Positions 16,013 through 24,400 are shown, counted from the stretch's first letter. The stretch: DNA of 64,000 nucleotides from Streptomyces sp. NBC_00162 (GCF_024611995.1 NZ_CP102509.1:7378001-7442000); one strand, 5' to 3'. The notes: a model not told the origin generated them from the letters alone. Translations and numbers: made by a program.

Positions 16013-18299
16013 GCAGCCCCTCCCCGGCCGCCTCCAGCCCCGCCGGCAGCCGGCCGGCGGTGTGCACCACCCCCAGGGCCTGCGTGGCCCGGGTCAGCGC
16101 CACGTACAGGTCGCTCGGCTGGAGGTCGGCCGGCTCCACCACGATCACCGTGTCGAACTCCAGCCCCTTGGCCTGGCGCGGGTCGAGGAGGACGACCTCC
16201 CGGGTCAGATCCGGTTCCGCCCCGGCCCGTACCCCCGGCAGCTCCCCGGCCAGCGAAGCGTGCAGCTCCCGCGGCGCGATCACCGCGAGCCGCCCCTCGG
16301 CCGGCATCTCCCGCCGCACCGCGTGGGCGACGGCCCCCGCCAGGTCACCCGTCGCCCGCGCCCACGGGCGCACCCCGGTGGCCCGCACCGAGCTCGGCGG
16401 GGCGAAACCGGGGTCGCGGGCCCGCAGTACGGACGCCGCCACCTCCATGATCTCGGCGGGCGTACGGTAGTTGACCCCCAGCCGGACCAGCTCCCAGCGC
16501 CCGCCCACGTACGGGCGCAGGATCCGCTCCCACGATCCGCAGCCCGCCTCCTCGGCGGTCTGGGCCGGATCGCCGACCAGCGTCATGGACCGGGTCGGGC
16601 AGCGCCGCATCAGCAGCCGCCACGCCATCTCCGACAGCTCCTGCGCCTCGTCCACGATGACGTGCCCGAAGGCCCAGGTGCGGTCGGCGGCGGCCCGCTC
16701 GGCCGCGCTGCGGTGGTCGGCCTCCTCATGGCGCTCGGCCATCCGCTCGGCGTCGATGATGTCGTGCGCCGCGAGGTACTCGTTCTCCTCGTCCTCGAAC
16801 TCATAGGACCGGGACCCCTCCGACAGGTCCAGCACGCCCTGCGCGTACGCGATGCGCCGCTGCCGCTCGCGCTCCTCGGCGGCGCGCCGCGCGCTGTCGT
16901 CCTCCCCGAGCAGTTCCGCCGCCTCGTCCAGCAGCGGCACGTCGGCCGGGGTCCAGTCCGGCCGCGCCGACGGCTCGCGCCGGATCAGCCCGGCCTCGTG
17001 CGCCGGCAGGTGCGTGGGCTCCGTCAGGAAGTCGGCGACGAGCCGCTCGGGGGTGAGGGAGGGCCACAGCGAGTCGATCGCCGCGTGCACGGCCGGACTC
17101 ATCGCGATCTCCTTCCCGAGCTGGGCGACGTCGTCCGAGCCGAGCAGGTTGGGGCCGCCGTACGGATCGGCCCCCAGCCGGTCGGCGAGCTGCGCCGTGA
17201 GCGCGTCGATGATCCGGAAGGCGAAGGAGGGCCGCGCCTGGTTGTGCGGCAGCCCGGTGGCCCGGGCCCGGTCCCGCGCCTCGTACGCCATCGTGCGGTC
17301 CAGCAGCAGCGTCCCGTAGTCGTCGTGGTCGATCTCCAGCGCGGGCTCGGGGACCGTGTCGTACTCCTCGCCGGTGCCCGTCGGCACCGTCTCGGGCAGG
17401 CACTGCCGGTCTTCGACGATCCGCGCCAGGACCTCGGCCATCGAGGCCCGGCCCTTCACCGCGGCCGCGCCGGGCCGGTCGGTGCCCGTCGCGTGGACAC
17501 CGGGGAAGAGCTCGCCCGGCGTCGCGAGCAGGACGCCCGTCTCGCCGAGCGCCGGCAGCACCCCGCCGATGTAGCCGAGGAAGGCCGGGCCCGGCCCGAC
17601 GATCAGCACCCCGCGCTTGGCGAGCAGTTCGCGGTGCGCGTACAGCAGGTACGCGGCACGGTGCAGGGCGACCGCCGTCTTCCCGGTGCCGGGACCGCCC
17701 TCGACGACCAGCACCCCGCGGTGCGTGGAGCGGATGACCCGGTCCTGCTCGGCCTGGATGGTGCGCACGATGTCGTGCATCCGGCCGGTCCGGGCGGCGT
17801 CCAGCGCGGCGAGCAGCACGGCGTCCGCGTCGGCGCCCTCGTACCCGGTGCGCTCCGCGTCGGTCAGGTCGAGGATCTCGTCGTGCAGGGCGGTGACGGC
17901 CCGCCCGCGGCTGCTGATGTGCCGGCGGCGGCGCAGGCCCATCGGGGTGTGGCCGGTGGCGAGGTAGAACGGGCGGGCCACCTCCGCGCGCCAGTCCAGG
18001 ACCAGCGGCGTGCGCTCCGCGTCGTCCGCGCGGATTCCGAGCCTGCCGATGTGGTGGTCACGGCCGTCGGAGAACTCCAGACGGCCGAAACACAGGCCGT
18101 TCTCTCCGGCATTCAGCGCGGAAAGCAGGCCGGACTGCTCGGCGACCAGGACATCGCGCTCCAGACGTGCCTGAGCACCGTTCCCGACCTCGCGCAATGC
18201 CCCCTCGACAGCGTGTTCGGCCTGGTCACGCAGGTGGTCGAGGCGCACATAGAGGTCGGTGACGAATTGCTGCTCTTTCCGGAATTCCTCGGTTGACAA
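16002..18299 (-). CDS. HelD-like RNA polymerase-associated helicase (UvrD/Rep superfamily)
   Basis: 765 residues from the TTG start. N-terminal coiled region (TEEFRKEQQFVTDLYVRLD), then Walker A EGGPGTGKTA with K207, Walker B VIVDEAQELSEM, SF1 motif GDPAQTAEEAG, LGVNYRTPAEI, and the final VALTRATQALGV motif. These are the signature of actinobacterial HelD/HelR, which pulls core RNA polymerase off DNA and in some Streptomyces protects against rifampicin. AGGAG lies five bases before the TTG at 18299; a GTG six bases upstream overlaps that ribosome site and is less likely. No rifampicin-associated element is recognisable upstream. It is divergent from streptothricin acetyltransferase, whose -35 box overlaps this start codon. 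Confidence 0.9.
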   Translation of the reverse strand: MSTEEFRKEQQFVTDLYVRLDHLRDQAEHAVEGALREVGNGAQARLERDVLVAEQSGLLSALNAGENGLCFGRLEFSDGRDHHIGRLGIRADDAERTPLVLDWRAEVARPFYLATGHTPMGLRRRRHISSRGRAVTALHDEILDLTDAERTGYEGADADAVLLAALDAARTGRMHDIVRTIQAEQDRVIRSTHRGVLVVEGGPGTGKTAVALHRAAYLLYAHRELLAKRGVLIVGPGPAFLGYIGGVLPALGETGVLLATPGELFPGVHATGTDRPGAAAVKGRASMAEVLARIVEDRQCLPETVPTGTGEEYDTVPEPALEIDHDDYGTLLLDRTMAYEARDRARATGLPHNQARPSFAFRIIDALTAQLADRLGADPYGGPNLLGSDDVAQLGKEIAMSPAVHAAIDSLWPSLTPERLVADFLTEPTHLPAHEAGLIRREPSARPDWTPADVPLLDEAAELLGEDDSARRAAEERERQRRIAYAQGVLDLSEGSRSYEFEDEENEYLAAHDIIDAERMAERHEEADHRSAAERAAADRTWAFGHVIVDEAQELSEMAWRLLMRRCPTRSMTLVGDPAQTAEEAGCGSWERILRPYVGGRWELVRLGVNYRTPAEIMEVAASVLRARDPGFAPPSSVRATGVRPWARATGDLAGAVAHAVRREMPAEGRLAVIAPRELHASLAGELPGVRAGAEPDLTREVVLLDPRQAKGLEFDTVIVVEPADLQPSDLYVALTRATQALGVVHTAGRLPAGLEAAGEGLLRR

Positions 18300-18322
18300 T
18301 TGCACTCCTGCCGCGATACAGT
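18293..18322 (+). promoter_or_regulatory. Strong sigma-HrdB-type promoter of the streptothricin acetyltransferase
   Basis: TTGACA (18293-18298), an 18-base spacer and TACAGT (18317-18322) form the best consensus promoter in the window. Transcription should begin near 18329, giving a leader of about 110 bases before the resistance gene. The -35 box overlaps the TTG start codon of the divergent HelD gene, so RNA polymerase here would also interfere with HelD initiation. Confidence 0.7.
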
Positions 18323-18340
18323 GTCCTCGAAAGCTTCCTC

Positions 18341-18376
18341 ATGTCTTCGTTTTCCGGCGAAGTCATGAACCATTGA
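18341..18376 (+). CDS. 11-codon upstream reading frame in the acetyltransferase leader
   Basis: ATG at 18341 begins a frame of eleven codons (MSSFSGEVMNH) ending in TGA at 18374-18376. It starts about a dozen bases after the predicted transcription start and has no clear ribosome site, so it would be read near-leaderless if at all. It lies between a strong promoter and an intrinsic terminator, the position of leader peptides in attenuated resistance genes. Expression is not shown; a chance frame cannot be excluded. Confidence 0.35.
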   Translation: MSSFSGEVMNH

Positions 18377-18391
18377 ATATACGCTCTCTCC

Positions 18392-18425
18392 TCCCTCGGC
18401 AGCCAATTCCGCCGGGGGATTTTTT
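18392..18425 (+). terminator. Intrinsic terminator in the leader of the acetyltransferase gene (candidate attenuator)
   Basis: TCCCTCGGC (18392-18400) pairs with GCCGGGGGA (18411-18419) in a 9-bp stem with one G-U pair and a 10-base loop, followed by six T residues (18420-18425). It lies only 16 bases before the acetyltransferase ATG, on the sense strand and downstream of its promoter, so it cannot serve as the terminator of any upstream plus-strand gene. Bases 18354-18361 in the upstream frame can pair with 18407-18415, which would break the stem. Confidence 0.6.
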
Positions 18426-18441
18426 GCGTACCGTGGATCCC

Positions 18442-19035
18442 ATGACCACCGCACACGGCTCCGCCGACGGCATCGTCTACCGCCTCGCCCGACCCGAGGA
18501 CGCGGGCGCCATCGAGGCCCTCGACGGTTCTTTCACCACCGACACCGTCTTCGAGGTGGCCGCCTCCGACACCGGCTTCGGCGCCGGCTTCGGCTTCCTG
18601 CTCCGCGAGGTGCCCGCGGACCCGCCCCTGTACAAGGAGTTCCCGCCCGAGGAGCACGACGAGCAGGGAACCGGCGGCGGCGCGGGCACCGGCGGGGACG
18701 CGCGGACCTACGTGGCCCTCGACGGCGGCCGGGTGTGCGGCTTCGCCGCTGTGGGCTACGCCGCGTGGAACCGGCGGCTGACCGTCGAGGACATCGAGGT
18801 CTCGCCCGGCCACCGGGGCCGCGGCATCGGCCGCGCGCTGATGGAGTGCGCGGCGGACTTCGCCCGTGAACGGGGCGCGGAACACCTCTGGCTGGAGGTG
18901 AGCTCCGTCAATGCCCCTGCCGTGCACGCCTATCGGCGCATGGGCTTCACCCTCTGCGGTCTCGACACCACTCTGTACGGCGGTACGCCCGCCACGGGGG
19001 AACAGGCGCTCTTCATGAGCCGGCCCTGCCGCTGA
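18442..19035 (+). CDS. stat: Streptothricin N-acetyltransferase (GNAT family)
   Basis: 197 residues, closely resembling in order and spelling the STAT protein of Streptomyces lavendulae: LDGSFTTDTVFEV, LREVPADPPLYKEFP, AAWNRRLTVEDIEVSPGHRG, the acetyl-CoA loop RGRGIGRALM, and LWLEVSSVNAPAVHAYRRMGF. The enzyme acetylates the beta-lysine amino group of streptothricin-type antibiotics and gives self-protection or resistance. An acidic Gly-rich insert around residues 70-90 is variable in the family. ATG 18442 is chosen; a GTG nine bases upstream is possible. No streptothricin biosynthetic gene is in view, so it is a stand-alone resistance gene. Its leader carries a strong promoter and a terminator stem. 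Confidence 0.88.
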   Translation: MTTAHGSADGIVYRLARPEDAGAIEALDGSFTTDTVFEVAASDTGFGAGFGFLLREVPADPPLYKEFPPEEHDEQGTGGGAGTGGDARTYVALDGGRVCGFAAVGYAAWNRRLTVEDIEVSPGHRGRGIGRALMECAADFARERGAEHLWLEVSSVNAPAVHAYRRMGFTLCGLDTTLYGGTPATGEQALFMSRPCR

Positions 19036-19189
19036 CCCCCGCCGGCGCGCGGCCGGGCGACCACCGATCCGGGGTCAACTCCCGAGCTGCGGCGGATCGT
19101 ACGCTCCGCCGGGCCCTGACCGCAGGACGATCCGTGAAGATCACTCGGAGGAGTGTTCCGGGCTTGCGCTTGACCACGGCGCTGACCTG

Positions 19190-19239
19190 CGGCATGTACA
19201 ACGGGTGATTGTTCATTGCACATTCATCCGGCATGTACA
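19190..19239 (+). repeat. 11-bp direct repeat before the nitric oxide synthase gene
   Basis: CGGCATGTACA occurs at 19190-19200 and again at 19229-19239, 39 bases apart, with the palindrome TGTACA inside each copy. The copies end 37 bases before the synthase start, a good place for operators. No regulator is adjacent. Confidence 0.45.
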
Positions 19240-19275
19240 GGGTGGATCTGGTCGGACAGGGGGTAACCGCCCGGG

Positions 19276-20412
19276 ATGGAAATACTTCAACAGCGCTCCA
19301 CCACCGCTCAGGTGTGGGAAGCGGCCGAGGAGTTCATCCGACTCTTCCACAGAGAGGACCGCGATGCCGGTGATCCGCGTGACCGGCTCGCCGCCGTACG
19401 GGCCGAGCTCGCGGCGACCGGCACCTACCGGCACACCCCGGAGGAGCTGGTCCACGGGGCCCGGGTGGCCTGGCGCAACAGCAACCGCTGTATAGGCAGG
19501 CTCTACTGGAACTCCCTGCGGGTCCGTGACCGCCGGGAACTGACCGACGCCGACGGCATCGCCGCCGAATGCTTCGGGCACCTGCGCGAGGCGACCAACG
19601 GCGGCCGGGTCCGGCCCACGATCACCATCTTCGCCCCGGACGCCCCGGACCGCCCCGGCCCGCTGATCTGGAGCGAACAGCTCGTCCGGTACGCCGGCTA
19701 CGGGGACCACCACTCCGTCACCGTCGGCGACGCCCGCAACGCCCCGCTGACCGAGGCCCTGCTCCGGCTCGGGTGGCCCGGCGGCGCCGGCACCCCGTTC
19801 GACCTCCTGCCGCTCGTGGTCCAGGGCGTCGACGACAAACCCCGCTGGTTCGACACCCCCGAGGACGCCGTCCTGGAGGTCCCGATCGGGCACCCCGACG
19901 ACGAGGGCTGGGCGGACTGGGGGCTGCGCTGGCACGCCGTGCCCGCCATCTCCAACATGTGCCTGGAGATCGGCGGCATCCACTATCCGGCCGCCCCGTT
20001 CAACGGCTGGTACATGGGCACCGAGATAGGAGCCCGCAACCTCGCCGACACCGACCGGTACAACCTGCTGCCCGCCGTGGCCCGCCGCCTCGGCCTGGAC
20101 ACCTCCAGCGACCGCTCGCTGTGGAAGGACCGCGCGCTCGTCGAGCTCAACCGGGCGGTCCTGCACTCCTTCGACCGCGCCGGGGTCACCATCGCCGACC
20201 ACCACACCGAGTCCCGGCACTTCCTGTCGCACATGGAACGGGAGGAGCGCAAGGGCCGGGACGTGGGCGCGGACTGGTCCTGGATCGTGCCGCCGATCTC
20301 CGGCTCGGCGACCCCGGTCTTCCACCGCACGTACGAGGACCGGCCGAGCAGCACCTCGTACGTCCACCACCAGGGCGCCCAGGAACGGGCCCAGGGACGG
20401 GATTTGGTATAG
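19276..20412 (+). CDS. nos: Bacterial nitric oxide synthase, oxygenase domain only
   Basis: 378 residues. The heme thiolate cysteine is C72 in WRNSNRCIGRLYW; the arginine-binding segment FNGWYMGTEIGARN carries E250, the residue that holds the guanidinium; WSWIVPPISGSATPVFH near the C terminus matches the pterin and heme-contact region. Like other prokaryotic NOS it lacks the reductase half and must borrow electrons from cellular flavodoxin or ferredoxin reductases; an FprA-like reductase is encoded at 27578. Known roles in Streptomyces are nitric oxide signalling, oxidative protection and, for TxtD, nitration of thaxtomin; no txt genes are here. A lactonase follows 55 bases later. Confidence 0.95.
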   Translation: MEILQQRSTTAQVWEAAEEFIRLFHREDRDAGDPRDRLAAVRAELAATGTYRHTPEELVHGARVAWRNSNRCIGRLYWNSLRVRDRRELTDADGIAAECFGHLREATNGGRVRPTITIFAPDAPDRPGPLIWSEQLVRYAGYGDHHSVTVGDARNAPLTEALLRLGWPGGAGTPFDLLPLVVQGVDDKPRWFDTPEDAVLEVPIGHPDDEGWADWGLRWHAVPAISNMCLEIGGIHYPAAPFNGWYMGTEIGARNLADTDRYNLLPAVARRLGLDTSSDRSLWKDRALVELNRAVLHSFDRAGVTIADHHTESRHFLSHMEREERKGRDVGADWSWIVPPISGSATPVFHRTYEDRPSSTSYVHHQGAQERAQGRDLV

Positions 20413-20467
20413 ACCTTCTGTTACCGTCGGCTCCGGACGGATCCGGAACGGCGGAGAGGGGCATCCC

Positions 20468-21538
20468 GTGGGCGGCGCGCACAGCATGGACCAAGGCGGC
20501 GGACACCGGGCCTACATCGGCTCGTTCACCTCGGGGGGCGGCCGCGGTGTCACCACCGCGGCCGTGGATCCGGCCACCGGAGCCCTGACCCCGCTCACGG
20601 CCACCGGCGCCGCCGTCGCGGACCCCTCGTACCTCGTCCTCGCCCGGGACACGGGAGTGCTCTACGCGGTGAGCGAGACCGGGCAGGGGGCGGTGGCCGC
20701 CTTCACCCCCACCGCCGAAGGCCTCGCCCCGCTCGGCGCACCCGTTTCCGTCGGGGGCTCCGGACCCACCCATCTCAGCCTGGCCGGGGGCCGGCTGCTC
20801 ACCGCCAACTACACCTCGGGGGGCGTCAGCAGCCTTCCGCTCGCCGCGGACGGCAGCCCGGGCGGCCCCGCCGCCGTCCTCGCGCACGAGGGATCCGGCA
20901 TCGACACCGACCGGCAGGAGCGGCCGCACGCCCACCAGGTGCTGTCCGACCCGAGCGGCCGCTGGGTGCTCAGCGTGGACCTCGGCACCGACTCGGTACG
21001 GGTCTGCGCGCTCGACCCGGCCACCGGGGAGCTGCGGCTGCACACCGAGACCTTCCTGCGGGCCGGGACCGGACCGCGCCACCTCGCCTTCCACCCGGAC
21101 GGCGCGGTCGCCTACGTGCTGCACGAGCTGGAGCCGCAGCTGACCGTCTGCCGCTGGAACGCGGCCTCCGGGCAACTGGAACCGGTCGCCGAGGTTCCGG
21201 TCGCCTCCGCGGGCCCCTCAGGGGCCGTACGGGCCTACCCCTCGGCGGTCGTCGCCTCGCCCGACGGGCGCTTCGTCTGGACCGCGATCCGCGGCACCGA
21301 CACCATCGCCACCTTCTCCCTCACCGGAGGCGCCGAGAAGCCGGAGCTCACCGGCGTCGTGGGCTGCGGCGGCAGCTGGCCGCGCGATCTCGCCGCCGAC
21401 CCCGCGGGGCATCGCCTGTACGCGGCCAACGAGCACTCGGGCGACGTCACGTGGTTCGACGTCGACCCCCTGACCGGGCACCCGCGCCGGGCCGGTTCGG
21501 TGGCCGTGCCCGCCGCCACCTGCGTGGTCTTCGGCTGA
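20468..21538 (+). CDS. Lactonase-family seven-bladed beta-propeller (6-phosphogluconolactonase-like)
   Basis: 356 residues of the YbhE/Pgl lactonase family. It begins AYIGSFTSGGGRGVTTAAVD and repeats DPATGAL/D-P-S-GRW-type blades, with the conserved PHAHQVLSDPSGRWVLSVDLG and GPRHLAFHPDGAVAYVLHEL near the middle and PRDLAADPAGHRLYAANEHS near the end. Function could be hydrolysis of 6-phosphogluconolactone or another sugar lactone. GTG 20468 follows GGAGAGGGG. It is 55 bases after the nitric oxide synthase and probably shares its transcript; a strong stem follows the stop. Confidence 0.88.
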   Translation: MGGAHSMDQGGGHRAYIGSFTSGGGRGVTTAAVDPATGALTPLTATGAAVADPSYLVLARDTGVLYAVSETGQGAVAAFTPTAEGLAPLGAPVSVGGSGPTHLSLAGGRLLTANYTSGGVSSLPLAADGSPGGPAAVLAHEGSGIDTDRQERPHAHQVLSDPSGRWVLSVDLGTDSVRVCALDPATGELRLHTETFLRAGTGPRHLAFHPDGAVAYVLHELEPQLTVCRWNAASGQLEPVAEVPVASAGPSGAVRAYPSAVVASPDGRFVWTAIRGTDTIATFSLTGGAEKPELTGVVGCGGSWPRDLAADPAGHRLYAANEHSGDVTWFDVDPLTGHPRRAGSVAVPAATCVVFG

Positions 21539-21545
21539 CACGCCG

Positions 21546-21585
21546 AACGCGAGGGCCCCCGCCGTCCGGCGGGGGCCCTCGCGTT
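21546..21585. terminator. Bidirectional terminator stem
   Basis: A perfect 19-bp inverted repeat with a 2-base loop (arms 21546-21564 and 21567-21585, core GAGGGCCCCCGCCG) lies between the converging lactonase and sirohydrochlorin chelatase-like genes. No long T-run, as is usual in Streptomyces. Confidence 0.85.
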
Positions 21586-21599
21586 CTTTGCGGAGCGGC

Positions 21600-22514
21600 T
21601 CAGTGCGCAGAGGCGCCCTGGGTGATCCCGAGAGCCGCGGAGTACTGGGCGACGGCGAGCTTGCCGAGCGCCCCGTAGGCGCCGAGCACCTCGGAGGCGG
21701 CGCAGTCGGCTTCCTTGCAGGCGGTGTCCAGCAGCCCGTCGGCGGCCTCCGGGCCGATCAGGTACGGGGCGAGCGCGAGCTGCGTGGAGCCCTCGCGGCG
21801 CAGCTGCTCGGCGACGGCGGCCACCGAGCCCTCCTCGTCGAGCGCGGCCGCCTTGACCGGCACGGCGAGCCGGGCGGCGAGCAGCATCCCGGTGATCCCG
21901 GCGGCCTGTACGGCCTCCTCGCCGCCGGTGGTGGCCAGGACGATGCCGTCGGCGGCGGTGGTCACGGTGAACAGCCGGGCGCGGTCTGCGCGGGCCAGGC
22001 CCGCCTCGGACAGGCGCACGTGCAGGCCCTCGGCGAGCAGCGGGTGCGGGCCGAGTACGTCGGCCAGCTCGGCCGCGGCCGAGGAGTCCATCAGCGCCTG
22101 GCGGACCCGGCGGAGCAGATCGCCGTCCGGACCGGCCAGCAGCGGGACGACCACGGCGTCCGGGCCGGTCGGCGCGGGCACCTCGTGGCCGGCCGCGCGG
22201 GCGAACTCCGCACGCGCGGCACGCTCGCTCGCGACGGCGGTCAGCACGCCGGACAGGGACGGGAACTCGGAGGCGTCGTCACCCTCGAGGAAGCCGATGC
22301 GGGCATCGAGGCCCGGCAGCTCGGAACGGCCGATGCTGATGATCTCTTCCGCCAGCCCGCGCGAGGCGGCCGAAGGGGCACCGGGCACGGCGAGCACCAG
22401 CGCGGGCGCGCCCTCGGGCGCCACCGCGGGCTCGGGCCGGCGGTGCCGTCCGGTCTGGCGGGGTCGCGGCATTCGTACGGGCAGGCCATTTGCGGGCCCA
22501 GTGGGGGAGCTCAT
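21600..22514 (-). CDS. Sirohydrochlorin chelatase/CbiX-like protein
   Basis: 304 residues. The N-terminal half begins PALVLAVPGAPSAASRGLAEEI, where CbiX/SirB chelatases have LLVGHGSR; the catalytic-type histidine and RD motif are not obvious here, while the second half keeps DVLGPHPLLAEGL with a conserved PHP. The double-domain size is that of the actinobacterial CbiX-like proteins often found with sulfite or nitrite reductase genes, but no such genes are next to it. The changed active-site region leaves chelatase activity in doubt. It is the last gene after ung on the minus strand, 96 bases away. Confidence 0.65.
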   Translation of the reverse strand: MSSPTGPANGLPVRMPRPRQTGRHRRPEPAVAPEGAPALVLAVPGAPSAASRGLAEEIISIGRSELPGLDARIGFLEGDDASEFPSLSGVLTAVASERAARAEFARAAGHEVPAPTGPDAVVVPLLAGPDGDLLRRVRQALMDSSAAAELADVLGPHPLLAEGLHVRLSEAGLARADRARLFTVTTAADGIVLATTGGEEAVQAAGITGMLLAARLAVPVKAAALDEEGSVAAVAEQLRREGSTQLALAPYLIGPEAADGLLDTACKEADCAASEVLGAYGALGKLAVAQYSAALGITQGASAH

Positions 22515-22610
22515 GGCGCCGCATGCTACTGGCTTATCGGAACCAGGTGTTCGGGCAGGGCCTTCTCCGGTGGCATCTGTCCGTATTTATCCGGTGAATG
22601 GCAGGCAGGT

Positions 22611-23297
22611 TCAACTGACGGACGGCAAGCGCCAGTCCACAGGCTGTGAACCTTGGTCCACCAGCAGCTGGTTCGTCCTGCTGAACGGCCTGGACCCGAA
22701 GAACCCGTAGTCGGCGGACTTGGGGGAGGGGTGGGAAGATTCCACCACCGGCAGCTCTCCGAGCAGCGGCCGCAGGTTGCGGGCCGCCCGGCCCCAGAGG
22801 ATGGACACCAGCGGCTTGCCGCGCGCCGCGAGCGCCCGGATGGCCTGGTCGGTGACGGCCTCCCAGCCCTTTCCCTGGTGGGCGTTGGACCTGCGGGGCG
22901 CGGTGGTCAGCGAGCGGTTGAGCAGCAGCACGCCCTGCCGGGTCCACGACGTGAGGTCGCCGTTGGCGGGCCGGCCGGTACCGAGGTCCCGGTGCAGTTC
23001 CAGGAAGATGTTGTCGAGGCTGGGCGGCACCGGCCGCACCTCGGGCGCCACCGAGAAGGACAGGCCCACCGCGTGCCCCGGGGTGGGGTACGGGTCCTGT
23101 CCCACGATCAGGACCTTGACCTCGTCGAAGGGCTGCTGGAAGGCCCGCAGGACATTGGCCCCGGCGGGGACGTAGGTTCTGCCCGCCGCGATCTCGGCGC
23201 GCAGGAAGTCGCCCATCGCGGCGATCTGCCCCGCAACCGGCTCCAGAGCCCGGGCCCAGCCCGGCTCGACGATCTCGTTCAACGGTCGTGCTGCCAC
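22611..23297 (-). CDS. ung: Uracil-DNA glycosylase, family 1
   Basis: 228 residues, typical length. Catalytic GQDPYPTPG at residues 66-74 with D68 as the water-activating aspartate, the uracil-stacking LLLNRSLTT segment, and the HPSP loop that inserts into the minor groove, followed by [12 protein letters not shown]. The enzyme removes uracil from DNA to start base-excision repair. It begins 11 bases after the stop of the BNR-repeat gene, so the two are probably one operon. Confidence 0.97.
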   Translation of the reverse strand: MAARPLNEIVEPGWARALEPVAGQIAAMGDFLRAEIAAGRTYVPAGANVLRAFQQPFDEVKVLIVGQDPYPTPGHAVGLSFSVAPEVRPVPPSLDNIFLELHRDLGTGRPANGDLTSWTRQGVLLLNRSLTTAPRRSNAHQGKGWEAVTDQAIRALAARGKPLVSILWGRAARNLRPLLGELPVVESSHPSPKSADYGFFGSRPFSRTNQLLVDQGSQPVDWRLPSVS

Positions 23298-23308
23298 GGT
23301 CGATCACT

Positions 23309-24400
23309 CTACTGGCCCAGCGTCGCCGCCCGCACACAGAGCACGTCGGGCAGGTGCTCGGCCAGCAGCTGCCAGGTCTCGCCGTCGTCGTGGCTGGCGT
23401 ACAGCTCGCCGTTGCGGTTGCCGAAGTAGATCCCCGCCGGGTCGGCGTCGTCCGTGCACAGCGCGTCGCGCAGCACCGTGCCGTAGTGGTCGCCGGCCGG
23501 CAGGCCCTTCGAGAGCGGCTCCCAGCTGGCGCCCGCGTCCCGGGTGCGGAAGACCCGGCACCGGTGTCCGGCCGGGACCCGGTCGGAGTCGGCGTTGAGC
23601 GGGAAGACGTAGGCGGTGTCCGGCCGGTGCGGATGGGCGGCCACCGCGAAGCCGAAGTCGGAGGGCAGTCCGCCGCCGATGTCGGTCCACCGGGTCCCCG
23701 CGTCGTCGCTGCGGTAGACCCCCCAGTGGTTCTGCAGGTACAGCCGGTCCGTGTCCCCGGCGTCCTGGGCGATCTTGTGGACGCACTGGCCGAACTCGGG
23801 GTGGGGATCGGGCAGGAAGACCGCCGACACCCCGTCGTTGGACGGCTCCCAGCTGGCCCCGCCGTCCTTCGTCCGGAACACCCCGGCGGTGGAGACCGCC
23901 ACCGTCACCGCGTCCGGGTCGCGCGGATCGGTGATCACCGTGTGCAGTCCCTCGCCGCCGCCGCCCGGCTGCCAGCTGCTCCGGCTCGGGTGCTCCCACA
24001 GCGGGCGGACCAGCTCGAAGGACTCGCCGCGGTCCGCCGAGCGGAACAGCGCGGCCGGCTCGGTGCCCGCGTAGACCACGTCCGGGGCCTCGGGCCCGGC
24101 GGGCTGGAGCTGCCAGACCCGCTCCAGCGAGGCGCCGGTGTCCTTGGGGAACTTCACCGCGGCCTCGGCGGGCTCCCGCCACGTCGCCCCGAGGTCGTCG
24201 GAGCTGAAGACGGACGGCCCCCAGTGCGAGCTGTCCCCGCCGACCAGCAGCCGGGGCGCCGGACCCCGCCGGTCGACGGCGACCGCGTACACGGCCTGGG
24301 CGTTGAAATGGGGCCCGTCGAACTCCCACGGCGCCCCGCCCCGGCGGCGGCCGATGAAGAGCCCCTTGCGGGTACCCACGAGCAGTAGTACGTCGGCCAT
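23309..24400 (-). CDS. WD40/YVTN/BNR-repeat protein (exo-sialidase-like propeller)
   Basis: 363 residues. It begins LLLVGTRKGLFIGRR and then shows repeated BNR/Asp-box elements such as SSDDLGATW, SADRGESF, TKDGGASW, SDDAGTRW, TRDAGASW and SHDDGETW, the S-x-D-x-G-x-T/S-W pattern of sialidase-like beta-propellers. There is no signal peptide, so it is probably cytoplasmic and not a true sialidase. ATG 24400 is preceded by GGAG at 9 bases; a GTG nine bases upstream overlaps that site. Probably co-transcribed with ung downstream. Function unknown. Confidence 0.82.
   Translation of the reverse strand: MADVLLLVGTRKGLFIGRRRGGAPWEFDGPHFNAQAVYAVAVDRRGPAPRLLVGGDSSHWGPSVFSSDDLGATWREPAEAAVKFPKDTGASLERVWQLQPAGPEAPDVVYAGTEPAALFRSADRGESFELVRPLWEHPSRSSWQPGGGGEGLHTVITDPRDPDAVTVAVSTAGVFRTKDGGASWEPSNDGVSAVFLPDPHPEFGQCVHKIAQDAGDTDRLYLQNHWGVYRSDDAGTRWTDIGGGLPSDFGFAVAAHPHRPDTAYVFPLNADSDRVPAGHRCRVFRTRDAGASWEPLSKGLPAGDHYGTVLRDALCTDDADPAGIYFGNRNGELYASHDDGETWQLLAEHLPDVLCVRAATLGQ

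Noticed and set aside
12325..16470. A plus-strand frame open for 1381 codons over the kinase and FUSC genes
   Set aside because: Second reading frame of two well-supported genes; Arg/Pro-rich with no motif.
18300..18441. A rifampicin-associated element before HelD
   Set aside because: No sequence resembling the known element was found in the gap; the strong boxes there point the other way.
19190..19239. NsrR-type nitric oxide operator
   Set aside because: The repeats are direct and lack the long palindrome of NsrR sites.
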